Positions 23,152-36,580 are shown, numbered from the stretch's first letter. The stretch is DNA of 64,000 nucleotides from Phoronis australis (GCA_002633005.1 NMRA01000022.1:238056-302055); one strand, 5' to 3'. The notes: a model not told the origin generated them from the letters alone. Numbers and translations: made by a program.

Positions 23152-24027
23152 AAGCCCTTTCATACTAGCGTAACTCCGGCATTATCGAAGTGTCACGTAA
23201 ACTGCGAAGTTGATTGAATCGTTCATACCAGCTTCAGTAGTTAACGACGTTGAAGTACATGATGGTTGATAAAGTCGTCGTCGAAGGAATCGCAAGGTAG
23301 CGCTGATGCATACTGTGCACGCTAAGATTTTTTAATGTGACAATTTGAAATCAGTTTCGTGTGCTAATTGACATAAAACTTATTTCCAATTCGATTGGCG
23401 ATTACTGGAGCAAAATATAAGCAACTATTATCGACGTCACTCCCCTTTAATTGTTGACAATAGCAGTGGCGCTAGCGACCGCAGTTAACTGGAGCTGTTA
23501 ACTTCGACCACAACTCCCCGAAACATCGATTCGTTGACGTTAGTGGTTAACTCCGGTATGATTGGAGCGTTGCTGTAAACTGCGAAGTGAATTGAACTTT
23601 CACACCAGCTTTGTTAGATTATGGCGTGGGTGTAAATAGTAAGTGATGGTGTCGTCATCGAAGTAATTGCAAGGTAGCGCTGATGCATCCTGTGCAAGCT
23701 CAGATATGTTTAATGTGACAATTTGTGAACATTTACGTGTACTAATTGACATAAAACTTGTATCTAATTTCATGGATGATTATTCCAACAAAATATTGGC
23801 AACTATTAGCGTTGGCACTGCCCTTTAGTTGTTAACGATAGTGGACCCTGGTGGTAACTTTGGTGAGACTGAAATTGACTGTTCATACCGCACCGAAACG
23901 TTGACGCGCCGCTGTTAATTCCATCTGCTTATGTGAAGTTAACGGGTAAGCCAGGACCGAAGTTAATCGTTAATACTGACTGCAACTCCCTGAAATATCG
24001 ATGTGTCGACGTTAGTGTGAAAGGTCT
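23152..24027 (+). repeat. Dispersed repeat R1, head-to-tail dimer, TIR-like ends
   Basis: Two diverged copies of a unit of about 430 bp. Each carries TTGCAAGGTAGCGCTGATGC-like, GCTAATTGACATAAAACTT and TGTTAACGATAGTGG-like segments in the same order. The outer ends GCCCTTTCATACTAGCG and (reverse complement) CAGACCTTTCACACTAACG are inverted repeats, as in a non-autonomous DNA transposon. A single copy is at 38026 and an inverted, shortened one at 53328. Confidence 0.6.
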
Positions 24028-25450
24028 GAAGTCTCACTTGAGAAAAAGTGCAAAGTGAATGCTATTTACTGAGATAATTTCTATAAAGTACTGTGATGTG
24101 CTCATAATTGTTCGTCTAAACCTTTTTTCACCAGTTGTGAAGTGGTAGCGAAGACCAAATTTATATGTATTAACTTTCATGAAACAGATCTCAGGGCCAT
24201 TAGCAACTGGTTTGTATTAGCACAGATGTAAAGTGCCTGCTATTAATTTTTGTGCAAAATTCTAGTTTTGTAACAGCTTGTTATGAATTTTCTGACACAA
24301 CAACATTAGGTTTAAATTGAGCTTATTATGCTTTGGGTTTCAGTTATTTGAGACACCGAAAAAGTGATCAGTTTTCTCTAAAGATCGTCGTATTATCCAC
24401 TTTTTGGTGAGAAAGAATTATTGTTTTGCAAGACTTAAATGCATCAAGATGAGAAAAACTCGTCTTAATTCATGAAAGACGTACATTTCACAATGTTAGG
24501 CTTCAATGACCCAACAAATTACCGATGTTGTCCAAAAGGCAGGAAGTTCTGTTGTGGACAGTTGCATTCATTCTCTCACTTTATCCCACTTGCCAATGGT
24601 TATATCTTCTCACACAACTTTGGTTAATTGAGATTGGTGTCTTTGTGACCACTTAGGTGAGCTGAATATCATGTCTGAAAGTTGCATTTGTACAAACATA
24701 TGTGACATCATCTCTGTTTTTCTATGAAACACCTCATACATTGACTCACCAGTTTTCAATCAGATACTGCCACAGGGGGGCCCATGGTTAGTCTCACGCA
24801 TGTGTGGGCTATTCAAGGAATTCACCAACTCTTTGATGTCAAAATTGTGTTTACTTTGCCAAGGAAAATAGGATTCTCATCAGGTTTTCTACAAAAGTGA
24901 CTTCACTCCGGGAAATCAAGTCCACGATCCCCTTCGGAGATTACTAAATTATCTCCAAATTTCGAAGGCACGCAGAACAGCATTTGAAATCAAATTTTTA
25001 TGCTAAGGGTATAATTCTTGACAAGAGATTATTGCCTACTTTGCCTTTGGGTGTGGAATTACCAGTTTCTAATCAGTGCAAGGACAAACTTTTTGAACTT
25101 ATTAAACGCATTGAGGTTTACACACTGGACTGAATTTACTTATTGGGTTTCGGAGAGATTATTAGGGGGTAGCTTGGCTACATGTTTGATGGAGGTGTGC
25201 TAGTCAGAAATTAGGATATACCCTTTATTAATGATTTGACACTACGGGGGAACCCTTTTATAGACATTCCCATGAAAAATCACTGTGATGTAGAGTGACA
25301 TGGACATTGATTGGAAGGTTTCCATTAAGCGTTCGACAAATGATAGACTTATCTTCGCAAAACGGGCAAAGACAATCGGCTCATGTGAACCCCTTCTACT
25401 GCAGAATTTGTTGCAAAAGAACAGGTTCATATCAGATTTAGTCCGAAAAT

Positions 25451-25468
25451 AGCGCCATCTTGTGGTGA
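25451..25468 (-). promoter_or_regulatory. CTCF-like single site
   Basis: The minus strand reads TCACCACAAGATGGCGCT, one mismatch from the core CCASYAGRKGGCRS. It lies outside the periodic repeats. Confidence 0.3.
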
Positions 25469-25592
25469 GATTAGTGTGAACAATCCGCCTTTCTTAGTAG
25501 TAACTTAATTTTGCACCACCTACTTGAGATGCCGTGCTGCTGTTTTCAAACGTTACCTGACATCCAAGTCCACTGTTCAGTCGAAGTGATAG

Positions 25593-25608
25593 CCACCAGA
25601 TGGCATTG
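25593..25608 (+). promoter_or_regulatory. CTCF-like single site
   Basis: CCACCAGATGGCATT matches the core CCASYAGRKGGCR exactly. It lies outside the periodic repeats, 140 bp from the site at 25451. Confidence 0.35.
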
Positions 25609-26123
25609 GGACTGCACCTTAGAAATGCTGTGTTCTAGGTTTGTTGAGACTGCAGAGTCAAAAGTCGAACAGCGATCCATCAAAATCCAATAGGGCTACT
25701 TAACCTAATTTTTCTTGTTTCAAAGTTGGCTCTTTTGACAGCTCATCACAGCCGAAGCCTTTGAAGTTCTGTTTTGTGTGTTCACGAAAGTCGAAGCATG
25801 ATTTGTAGTCAATATCAGTAGGTTGTGTGTTGGTTTAGGTAATCAAAAGATTGGCTGGCGTTCTTGTCAAGATTTGCTCAATGCGAGTCCTTCAGTGTTG
25901 GTCAAGTGACTAAAATTTTGCTGGTAAGGTGACAATTACAGACCTTTTTGTCTTGAAAAACCCTTGGCACCTGTCTCCTGTTGATCAGTTCATCGGTCTT
26001 GAAGTCATTATTTGTGTTGAAGCTAAGTCTGAATTTTCCAATGCAGTTAATGTAGAGCTTCATTAAAAGACCTGTTATGTTTAGAATGGGGTTTGTAATT
26101 AAAACTCTTCATGACCTTCAATA

Positions 26124-26158
26124 ATGTGTGTGTGTGCGTGCGTGTGTGCGTGTGTGTC
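26124..26158 (+). repeat. GT/GC dinucleotide microsatellite
   Basis: A TGTGTGTGTGCGTGCGTGTG type tract, interrupted by GC steps. Confidence 0.9.
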
Positions 26159-28565
26159 AAAGTTTCTTGTTTTAATAGTTTGAAAGTAAATATGTTATTC
26201 CAGATTAAATAGTGTAAATTTGCTCTGGCTTCTCATTTGCCATCTATTCGTTGACTTTACTATTTAATATTTATTTAAACTCGCTTTAAGTTCTGTAGTT
26301 TTCATTTCTCTGCCATAGTGTCTCCAAGACTTCATCACCCCCCCTTGGATTTGTAAGATTTTGCTGCACTTTTAAGGTTGCTGTCTTGTGCTGTTGGCTT
26401 TCATTCTTTCAGTTTTTGCTAATAAGGGTGCTTCAAACCATCTTTTGTTACTAAGAAAAACTTAGGTTAAAGGCTATCTTCTTGGGGGCTGATACTCGAC
26501 CCAACATTTTCTTGTTTGTTATATGTACTCAAAAGGGACATCCCTGATTGTTTCTCAGCTTCACAGTCCCATCAGAAATAATGCGAGGGGGGGGAATGTT
26601 GCCCCCGGAGGCAGATTTCTCTTTCAATTTACTTCGCAGCTTTCACGATATGCGTTGTCAAGACCAGATTGCTTTGTTAAGATTTGGACAGTTTTATATT
26701 TTTGAAAGCAGTTACGGCCTTTTTTGAGATAATGGTTTCTGCATCGTTTAAGAGCAACTGCAAATAAGTACAGTAGCTGCTAAAAGTAATAATATGAAAT
26801 ATCTTGTACTGGTCATTTTGTCTGTTAATTTTTGGTTTGATTTGGTTTGTGCTCTGTACTCAAAACTACATTTCTGTAGTGTTTAACTGCCAAAAAACGA
26901 AAAGAAAATGAAGCCCATGAAACTCGTAAAATCAATTTCATGTTGACTTTCCATGGTGATTCCCACTAGAAATGAGAACATCAGCGCTATCAGCTTCAAA
27001 GCTTTTTGTGGTTAGACGCTAAAATTGTGAATTCGAAAATGGTACATTTGCGCTCCTTTGACTTGAGTTGTTGTCTGATTGTATAGTAATTCAGTATCGG
27101 GTAAATGTAGGTTTTAAACCCAAAGCGCTTGGGTTTAGAGTCCCAACATTGACAACTAAACAGTGCCAAAATGCACCTTTAATTGTTATCCTAATAATTT
27201 TGAATTGCATTGCATGGTTTATCGTTTCCAACCTTTCCAGTCTTGGATTTAGAAGTAACCGACGGGCAGATTCACCAGAACTGTAGGCAGTGTCATACAG
27301 CATGGTACAGTCTCACCAATATTGGATGATAATAATTACCTAAATTACCCTTTTTGTATTTTTTCAAGGGCTTCTAACATTGGTTTGAATGCCCACGTTT
27401 TTCAAAATATTCTCTGTTGGCAGCTATGTTACAGATTTTGAGCATAGTATGCTCCATGCTGTTTATAAAAAAGAATAACTCGTCATCCGTATTGTGTTTG
27501 AAATTGACGAGATGGTATCGCGCAGGAGTTTCTGGTATTTACTTGATATACCAATGAATACAAAGCTATGCCATTTTCAAAGCCTGACTCGCTATGTATT
27601 CCCACAAGTCGATATTTTTACGAGTCTCAATAGGTGAAACATGACACTGCACTCTCTGGGCCTTCCATTGTTATGTATTGTTGGCCTATGTAACACGAGC
27701 TGATCTCAATTAAGGTGTTGTGTAAAGAATAGTCTTCTGAATTATTGTTTATCCTGTTTGAACAAAATGCGAATAACTGAATGCCTAAAATAACTCCATG
27801 CAGCTCGATAGAAGGCAGTAACGCTGCTTTGTTTTGAATCCAACGATTGGAAGTGTTTGGCAGTTTTTATGGATTTATGCCAGGTTACGAATATTTGGTA
27901 AGATTGTCATTTGACTTGGTTTGAACACTTACTTCTATGTGCTTGTAGTACGTTTGCCGTTTCATTTTTGTCGTTGGTATCGATGGTTTTAAACCTTTGT
28001 TTACAGACATTTCTGCTCAATTACAGTATAGGTATATTACCCATTGTGTTTGGGAATTAATTGACTATTGTTTATTGGGATTTTTTTGTCAGTTAAGAAT
28101 GCGCCACTGTTTGCTTCATTTCCTCTCCATTGTTTTGGTGCTGAATTGATTTGCGTGCAGTCTCAAAGCCTTTTGCCTGTTCACCTTGACGTGGCAGTGG
28201 TTACAAGAGTCATTTGGATGAAAGTTATACTCACTAATTTATGCATTTGCAGTATCACCCCATAGGTTAGAGTTGTACCTGTGTTGTGTACCTGTCTTGT
28301 GTCCAGTAATAAACTTGGATTTAGATCACATCTCGCTATAAGTAGCCTTGGCGCAAAGCTGTATACTAAAGTTTGACTACAGTCTTCATACAGCTAGCTG
28401 GCTGGCTACCTACTAAACTGATGTCAACTTGGTTTTTTTGATTACAAAGGAGTTGTGGTTTTGGGAGGATCTGACATTTTATTATTGCTCAAGACCATAC
28501 TCTCTCAGAATGCTGGCTCATTTTATTGGGCTGAAAGCATTATGGCCAATGTACACCACCCACTA

Positions 28566-28580
28566 CACCACCTAGTGGTT
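28566..28580 (-). promoter_or_regulatory. CTCF-like single site
   Basis: The minus strand reads AACCACTAGGTGGTG. It differs from the core by T for C in GGC. Confidence 0.25.
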
Positions 28581-29374
28581 GGTATTAAAACCGTCATATT
28601 TGGCATGTCATATACCAAACTGTCATTTATCGGGTCACGTGACGACATCTTTAGCAAGAAATATCAAGAACATGATCAAATTTCTTTATGTATGTGAAAT
28701 CTAGAAACGCTGTTGCACTTTTCTTAAGTAATTCGTTTTTGTTTTACGTATGCGACGTTTGAGTTATCTCATGAAAGCAATGTGAAAAAAGTGTTTGTTC
28801 ATTTGCCTTTGTAGTGTTGCTATTTTGTTAGAAAATGTACTTTGGGCCTATGGCCTTGAAAATAGGAAGTAAATATGTGTAAATCATGGTTGACGTAACT
28901 TGTCCCTCAGGTTCGGCAGCTGGCGGAACAGTATGTTCCACTAAGTACGTCTTAGACGGGATTTCGAGGGCTCTAGAATACACCAAATGAGACTTGGAAT
29001 TCTCAAGATTTTCTGGGGAGGCCCTCCAGTTGCCCCCACTGGAGGAAGTACCCCTCCATACCTTCCTGATTGACAATTTTGTTGGCAATTTGCGGAATTA
29101 ATGTGAAAAAGCTTCTGACGCCACTGTCAAGGGGATTTTGGGGTTTGGAAGAACTGACAATTAAATTGGTTGAGACCAGGCTCCACATTTTGACTTGTCA
29201 CGGCGTGCCGTATATGCCAATCAACGTCTCAAGCAATAAAGAGCCGTCACTTCTTTACTTGACCAAAAATCACGTCACCTGACTAAGGAACCAGTTGAGG
29301 TCAGTTTTACTGCAGCAGGTGGTCTACATCTTATAAGAATCAAAACTAACTTATGGTAAAAATGCTCCAGGGCA

Positions 29375-29650
29375 GTGGAAATTTAATTTGTTTTGTTCAA
29401 GGTCAGGGCTTGTCCCAAATTCTAAATAAAGGCACTAATAGTCCCAAATTTAAGAATCACCAGAAAGATCGCGAAATTACCCTCTCTGTACATTGAAAAC
29501 ACATTGTTTGAAATTTGGGAAATATGGTGAATGCCAAAATCACCCTTTTCCCAAATTCCAGAATCAAAAAATTCAATTTCTGGTGGGGTTTCCATGTCCC
29601 AAAGTCTAGAGACTATACCAAATTGGAGAATTTTTACCGTAGTTTCTATG
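29375..29650 (+). repeat. Dispersed repeat family R3, copy 2
   Basis: Contains GTTCAAGGTCAGGGCTTGTC, CCCAAATTTAAGAATCACC, CCAAAATCACCCTTTTCCC and GTCTAGAGACTATACC in the same order as the copy at 47.9 kb. Confidence 0.5.
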
Positions 29651-31449
29651 TTAGAACACTGCGTCTGCTATTAAAAATTCGTGAAATGTACAGTAAAATG
29701 TATAATTTTCCTACTTTTTAACAAAAGTCCTCGTTGCCTATAAGTAGGCTTTTCTGGAACTTTTGACTCCTGCAATTTACTTTATGATATGTCAAAACAT
29801 TTGTTTGTGAGTAAAAATAGAAAAATAGGTGATTTTCTACAATTTTGTGAATGGACCATTTTCATAACTTTTTCTCACCTTTTATTTTCATTCATAAATT
29901 AATAATTAATTTTTTTTTCAGTAATTATAATAAAGTGCGTTGCCATGTTGGTATGTGTAAGCTTGATTAAAATTTGACGCAAACTTTGTGGAGATATTCC
30001 TAATCTTCCTTTTATGAAGTTATTTTGCTACGTTGCTTATTTCCAAGGTTTCTTCTGGAAAATGGCACGTTAATTAAAATGCCTGCGATTGTTTTGATTG
30101 GATTGTTGGTACAGGTAGATTCCAGTTGATTTCAAATTGAAGTCAAACTTTAGAAATCATCAATTTCTGTTCTCAGTTTTGTTTCAAGCACGCTGACTTT
30201 GTGTTATCTTTGATTGAATTTTTTGTGGAGGTGTTATTTACATGGATAGAGTTTTATTGTTGTTTTTTCGCAATGATTATCGACTGCCAATTCCCGCAAT
30301 AGTTTCTATTCACGTGTCATGTTTGCCGATGTGACTGCGTCATAGACACATTTGAACGCTCGCTCGATGTTGCATTTCCTCGGTATTGATCCCCACATTG
30401 TCCCGAGCCAGGACTCAATAGGAGTCAAGACTAACTTTGAACGGTTCCTTTGTGCTGTACACAAATAATTGCTTGTAAGACTGTGTAAACACTGGTTGTT
30501 GTATGTGGCTGGAGATGGTCGAGTGATTCCCAGAGTTGTCGCCGTGCATGGTAGCAAGGAAGTGTTCCACGTGGCTGGTTATTAACAAGTATGTCTTGTT
30601 GTTGACAGTTTAGTCTGTACATTGTTTTCAGGATAAATACATTTGATACGAATATTTTTATTTACAATTTATGAGCTTGTAAGCACCACAACTCTCTTAG
30701 TAGCCAGGTACGGTTATGCCACCAGGCACTGGGAATCTGCTTTTAAAGTCTCAACAGGTATGGGTATTACGGAATATTTACCTGTGCTATCACTGCACAC
30801 TCACAAATGAAGGGAGTTGTGAATTATCTTGTTGTTAGTGATCGTGATATCTACGAAAAGCTATCTGGTGGTAATTTTGACATGTTTAAAAATTCTTTCA
30901 AATTGGTTCCCTGTGAAGGTGTTTGTTTGTGGCATTTTTAAGTGCGTTCTATAAATATTGTTGTAAGATAGGATTGAGTGTTTGAGCCTTAATTTTGGTG
31001 TTTATTTTGTTGATTGACTTGACTCCACGATCACTTTTTTGAGTCATCACACTTAATTTTTTGACTGATTTGGATGTAGGCAACCGATTCCTAATCTGTA
31101 CCATTCATATCTATTAATATTTTGGCCCAGTCACATGGTACTGTCTTTCAATCTAAGTTCATTCAGTCTTTGTAGGGTCTCTGTTATTGTCAATTTTCTC
31201 TGTGAACTCAGTTGCAGATCTATGTGGTATTGAGAGATTGAAAGGTCTCCTAGCGCATTCTTAAAAATGACATTCCATTCACGGTTGGCCATGCGTTTAG
31301 GATGCCGAGAAGTTATATTGGAGGGATGTTGTCGACCCTATGAGAGCTAGTGACTATGGTTTTCTTTGGTTTTGAAAATTTTCTAGAAGTAATTGTCTCG
31401 AAAGAGTGCAGTTTAGATAATCAGCTCCCGTGCCCTGTTTACCACGGGT

Positions 31450-31615
31450 GGAAAAAAACATCTCCACCGGTCTTCCAAATCAGACCGACTCACCACGAAA
31501 CAGGACCTACAACGATCAAATGCGACCGCCACACCACCAACCAGGACCGCTGGAGACTGAACATGACCGCCGGGAATTGAAAGTTGACCGCAATGACAAC
31601 CAGGCTAAGTTTTAT
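31450..31615 (+). repeat. Degenerate GACCGCC minisatellite, left arm of an inverted pair
   Basis: GGACC/GACCG words recur at about 20-25 bp. The segment CAAATCAGACCGACTCACCA, then AACAGGACCTACA and GATCAAATGCGACCGCCACA, is matched in reverse complement at 32530-32720. Transcription through both arms would give a long imperfect stem with a loop of about 0.9 kb. Confidence 0.65.
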
Positions 31616-31922
31616 AACAGTGTAGTCCTACACAGATCATACGGTGGGGCTATATACCTGTGCATGGTCTTATGCTGATTCATCCACTGAAATCTGTTGT
31701 GCGTTTGACATTTTAGTAAAGTCAAAAAGGGCGTTCTAGTTCTCTTGTAAAGTACTATCATCATATCTAGCCTTGGTGCATGCAGTAAAGCGTTACGCTA
31801 AATATACAGCTTTGTGCCGATGTGGGTAGAAAACTGAACAAGTAAAACTTTCACAAAATTAAGAGTTAGTAACGACACTCTTCCACGAGTAAACTAAATC
31901 ATTTATCGGCGCTCAGCAAAAA

Positions 31923-32318
31923 TTGGCATTCTGCCGTTATTCTGCTGCTAAAAGTGTGATGCATTCTTTTGAGTCTGCTTTCAGTGGCCAGTTTCTTTTT
32001 TCCCCGATTCTTCAATCAGCTTTTTTTCTCTTCCACGTGCTTGCATACATGGCACAACAAATTTTCTCAACTGGTTTCATTTCGTTACAAGTTTTTAGTA
32101 TTTTAATACCAGCAAACCGTATGTCAGAACAAACTTTGCTGCTGCGAAGCTTCCGAAAGATGCCTCAAAATTTTAGGAAATTGCGCGTCACAGGTGCGAC
32201 AGACTTTTCTTTATTACAAAAGGCAAAGAATAACATGCGGAAAATGTCGTTTATTAGATTGTTTTTTACTCAAATGGCTGCCAGATTGTTTTTTGCTCAA
32301 ATGGCTGCAACGGGCAAG
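31923..32318 (+). CDS. Candidate first exon ending MAATGK|gtgagt
   Basis: An open frame ends in two in-frame copies of a 27-bp duplication, RLFFTQMAA / RLFFAQMAA, each containing an ATG. The second ATG (32301) starts MAATGK and is followed at once by a consensus donor GTGAGT in phase 0. It could be a short coding first exon. No downstream exon that is clearly its partner was found, so a chance match is possible. Confidence 0.2.
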
Positions 32319-32524
32319 GTGAGTTGCATTTGACTCCCAGATTTTGCATGCTTCTCCGTCGTTCGTTAGGTCTACGTGTTGATACAAATTTCACGACGAA
32401 GTTATGAGTAGAACTACCGGGCTGTGGGAAATTTCGAGGTCTATTGGAGCTCAACACACAATGCTACCAAGCTGTATTTGGACGATAGTCTTAATACAGC
32501 TTGCTGGCCGCAGTATCACGCAAA

Positions 32525-32720
32525 GGCATTGATAACTATACTTTGTCTGGCAGTCATGTTCGGTCTCCAGCTGTCCTGTTTTGTGGTGGGGTGGTCATGT
32601 TCTTATCTGAATCAGTCCCATTTTCTGGTGTGGCGGTCCCATTTGATCCCTGTAGGTCTTGTTTTGTGGTGAGTCGGTCTGATTTTGAGGACCGGCAGTC
32701 TTGTTATGCATCCCGCGGTC
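32525..32720 (-). repeat. Degenerate GACCGCC minisatellite, right arm of an inverted pair
   Basis: Its reverse complement repeats the 31450-31615 text with extra units (GGGACTGATTCAGATAAGAA, CATGACCACCCCACCACAAA). Both arms end with similar GCTGGAGAC-GAACATGAC words. Confidence 0.65.
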
Positions 32721-33019
32721 ATGTTGTTTCTCACCCATGTTTATGATAATTGTTCCTTTGATGACAACACCGGCACCATGCATTACCCTACAATACATTT
32801 TTGACTGGTGTTGTTGAGGTCATGACAACACTGGCATTGTGTATATGAGGTCATGCCAACAACTACAGTAAATCGGCACCTATTTTAAGCAGACAACATG
32901 GTGGAAATGTCTTTTTCTGCAAGACTTTTCAACGGAAATAATTTGTTCATCATGACACGATATAGCATAAGTGAGTTTTATTTTGTCAAATGCACAACAT
33001 TGTCACTAATCGGTAGTTA

Positions 33020-33187
33020 GATATGTCCAAAAAGTCCCTGATGTTGTCTCATTCATGACAGGAACGTGTGTGCTCAATTTCATCAACATTCGTCAAGGGT
33101 GTTTGAGATACAGCAGCTGAAGCCATGCCTACAGACAGGGATGACCACATAATGCACCCACCTACATACGTGTGGGCGCATAAAAAT
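33020..33187 (-). repeat. Periodic repeat, truncated copy E
   Basis: Only the hairpin end remains: a diverged GGTGTTTGAGATACAGC monomer part, then the palindrome 33152-33181 (ATGCACCCACCT / CGTGTGGGCGCAT). Same orientation as copies A and B. Confidence 0.65.
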
Positions 33188-33189
33188 GG

Positions 33190-36100
33190 TCAAAACATAA
33201 ACATTGAAAGTGATAAAAAATGTTGAAGTTTGGGTACACATCGTTTGGCAAGTTGACCTTGAACAAAAATCCTCCTATATGCCAAGTGAAGCAGAAAGGG
33301 ATGAACTCAGCACCTGCAATCTGATGTGGTTGTATTTGGTGACAGCTCAAATAAAACATTGTGTGGAATCCCAGTTTATGCTTAAGTCAGTAAGTCCTGG
33401 GGGGGGGGGCTGCTGACTTAGAGTTGAGTGACAAGATACGCAATTCATATTTCTAAGTTATGGAGCCTTCTTTTAACTATGTGCTTTGTGTTTCAACTAG
33501 GAACCTAGGTTGCAAGCAATGTAAAAACTTAAAAAAGAAAAAGCGACTCAACACTTTTTGTGGTAAATATGAAATTTTCAACTTAGGCAGCGTAATTTTC
33601 AGCGTGTAACGTATAAATGTTACCCCTGTTGTTATAGAACTTTCATTCAGTTGCCATGCAGGCATTTAGACAAATAATGAAAAGACCATTAAGACAACTT
33701 CCTGCTAAGACTCATTAAAGTTGAAAACCCTCTGCAGAGAAGCATCTAAGGGCTGTTCTAAATAACATGTAATGTTAAGCACACAGTCTTATATCAATGA
33801 CGGACCTGATTTTAATGCGATTAGGGAGTGAAAAGGATCAAGTAGGGAATCGCATCAATTGCTGAGTGAGGAGACTATTTTTATCAACAGCTTGGTAGTT
33901 ATGCCAAGCTACAGAGACCAGTCTGTAATCTTCATCACAAAAATAATATTGTCCATATCTGCCGTGTTTCTAATTGTCCAAGGCTGTCAACTGTGTTACA
34001 TATGATAAAATTTTGTAAAATGTTGGTTAATGACTTAATTTTGAGACAAAAATAATGCTGTAAAATCACAATCTTTCTAGTTTTCAATCTTACAATATTT
34101 CTTTCTGCAAGTTCTCAAACTGCTATCACATGCTCTTTGGTTTCTTCTAACTGTGCCACCTACACAACATAAAGACAACTAAGTAAAACATGTTATTGTT
34201 GCTAAAATAAGCCAGTTCTAAATTGCGACTCCTTCAACTGTATCTTTTTCCGCCAGAAGAAACGATCGAAAACTGTGGTACTCTGGTACTCTGGTATATT
34301 CGTTTCTAAACAGTGTACAAGTACAAACGAGGTCAGTAGGTTAACTTTTGATGTCCATTTCAAGTCACTGCATTAAATTTACAGCTAACGTACTATTGAT
34401 AAAATATGGTAGAGGGAATGAGACATTTGTGTGGAACATGGTGATATTCCTGTATTAACCGCCGACTTTTTTCATTGACCGCATTTTCTGTGTTCGTTAG
34501 CACCCAGTAGTGTATTGTAGTTCATTTAGGCCTTGCAACTAGTGCAGACAACATTTCGATTTGCATTATATAGGCAAATGTGCTTCAATGGGTAACTACC
34601 TTCCTGAGCTATTTACAGACAAGTTACCTGGCTACGTAATTCTTCGCCTTTTTTGCACACAATATGGCAGAGAGGCGGAATTTTATTTTTTTGGACTTCT
34701 TAACAAAAATTAATAGCATCTAAGAAAGTTTTGATCATTTGTAGATAGTTATGTCTGCCTGTCAAAATTGGAAAAATGACAATTTTGGGAAATTTTTGTG
34801 TGTAATAAGTGAAGAACTTTGAACGTTTATTTGTTTTACTGTTTGACTTTTGTTTGCTTGTGGTTATTTGATGAATTATGAGGAGGTGATATTAGGCCAT
34901 CAGTTACAGTCGACATATCTCTTCAGGAGTATTCTTACCATTGTCCATAGATGGCGTTGGCGATGTTCACCTCTGGGTTGTTGGTTGCCACTGAAGAAAG
35001 AACCTTACTACAAATTCTTCTACAGTAGATTGCTGATATAACTTGAATCACCGAATCTTTTACTTTTTGCGTATTCTCTGAAGTCTCCAAAAGTCATCAA
35101 CCATCACAAATTTACATATAAAACGTTTTCAAATTGGTGTCAAACAAACTGTAAACACACCTTTCAACAAATGTATAATGAACCAGTGTTTTACTTTACT
35201 TATGATATTGTTATTATTTACTTATTTCTATTGTAGTTTGAGGTGCGGATTGTTTTAAAAGGCTTGACCTGTGGTAAGATCTGGTGATGAAATCCACTAA
35301 AAGTTTACAACCACCCTCTCAACTTTATTTCTTTTTTTCAGTCGTCATGGTTATTCATTCTTTAAGAACTAAGTTAACTGAATTAGTTTAGGAATCCAAT
35401 TGACATCCGTTTGATCAAAAACCAATTACATCACCGCAGGGCCATCACATCAGTCATGCAATTGGCAATCATTTGTCTATGTGGTGACATCTGGGAAACC
35501 CAAGTTCAGGAGGTTAGTGTTAGCTACAAAACACATCAGACAGTTTTCTTGCACAGCACTCTACAGTTAATTGTTTTACGCATCAGGGGGGAAGATATGA
35601 GAATAGAATTAAAATCCCATTTCTAGCTCTCATGGAGGTCGAGCATCTTAGTTGAACTATGACATCTTACTGGCTATTCACTGTTCTTGTTTATTTAGTT
35701 CAGAACTTGAAAAATCAAATATGGTTATGATATTGCCTTTGAAATTAATATGAAGTTAATCGAAATTCAAGTATTGGAATGAATGGTAAGATCTTGGGGA
35801 TAGTGATGGTATCAAAATAACTTCAATATAAATGGCAAGTTCTGACCCTGTATCTGCAGATGTAATTTCTAGGTCAAACTTTTTGTCGACCAGAGATGAG
35901 AGGACCCATGCTTTTGCTTCAGAAAGAGAAATTAGAACTTTGCGTATTTTGGAAAACATATTTGTGAATGCTATGAACAGACATTGAAAGAATGTTGAAA
36001 ACGCTTCAGTTATCCATTTTCAAATTAACAAAGGTAACCTGGCAAGGTTCATTAGTGAGCGCAGATGTACATTTAAAGAGCTAAAGTGCAATTTTTATTC

Positions 36101-36580
36101 TGTTGCTTAATTTTACGATTATGTCTTATATGACAATTGTTCCCTGTAGAGTATTGCCCACAGTTATTAAATGGTCTTATAGCTAATATTTTCCCTAATC
36201 TGCAGGTGCAACAGATGCTGTGAACATTTCATAGGCCCCATATTGTGAAAATGGCTGTGAAGTCCTCTGTATCTCTACTAGTTCATACCTGTCATTAGTT
36301 ATACCTTTGGTTAAATGTTGACTCACCAGGTGTCAATTCAGTTATTGAAACGGAGAAGTTAAGAGCCCAAGACTGAATTATTAATTGAAAATATGGATAC
36401 CTGTACTTTAATGAGAGCTCAGTCTCAGTGTGAGACTTAGTCAAGGAAATTCTGTTGATTTTTCCTCGTGTTTTTGTAATTTTATGTTCTTTTATTTAGC
36501 AAATCGTGAAACTTTTTTTGGTGGGAGAACCATGAATTTCATTTAATTTCGCCTATCTCCGACGAAATACTTACTCTTGT
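33190..36580. other. Stretch without a recognised gene
   Basis: AT-rich. A plus-strand frame at about 33230-33390 (SSYMPSEAERDELSTCNLMW, then LYLVTAQIKHCVESQFMLKS) runs into a GTAAGT donor. A minus-strand segment at 34094-34159 looks coiled-coil-like. Neither is linked to a gene. Confidence 0.35.

Larger units (their letters stand above)
24030..31440. other. Long stretch without a recognised gene
   Basis: AT-rich. It contains the GT microsatellite at 26.1 kb, repeat R3 copy 2 and isolated CTCF-like sites at 25.45, 25.59 and 28.57 kb. Short open frames occur on both strands with no recognised family. Small exons of an unrecognised gene could be missed here. Confidence 0.4.
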
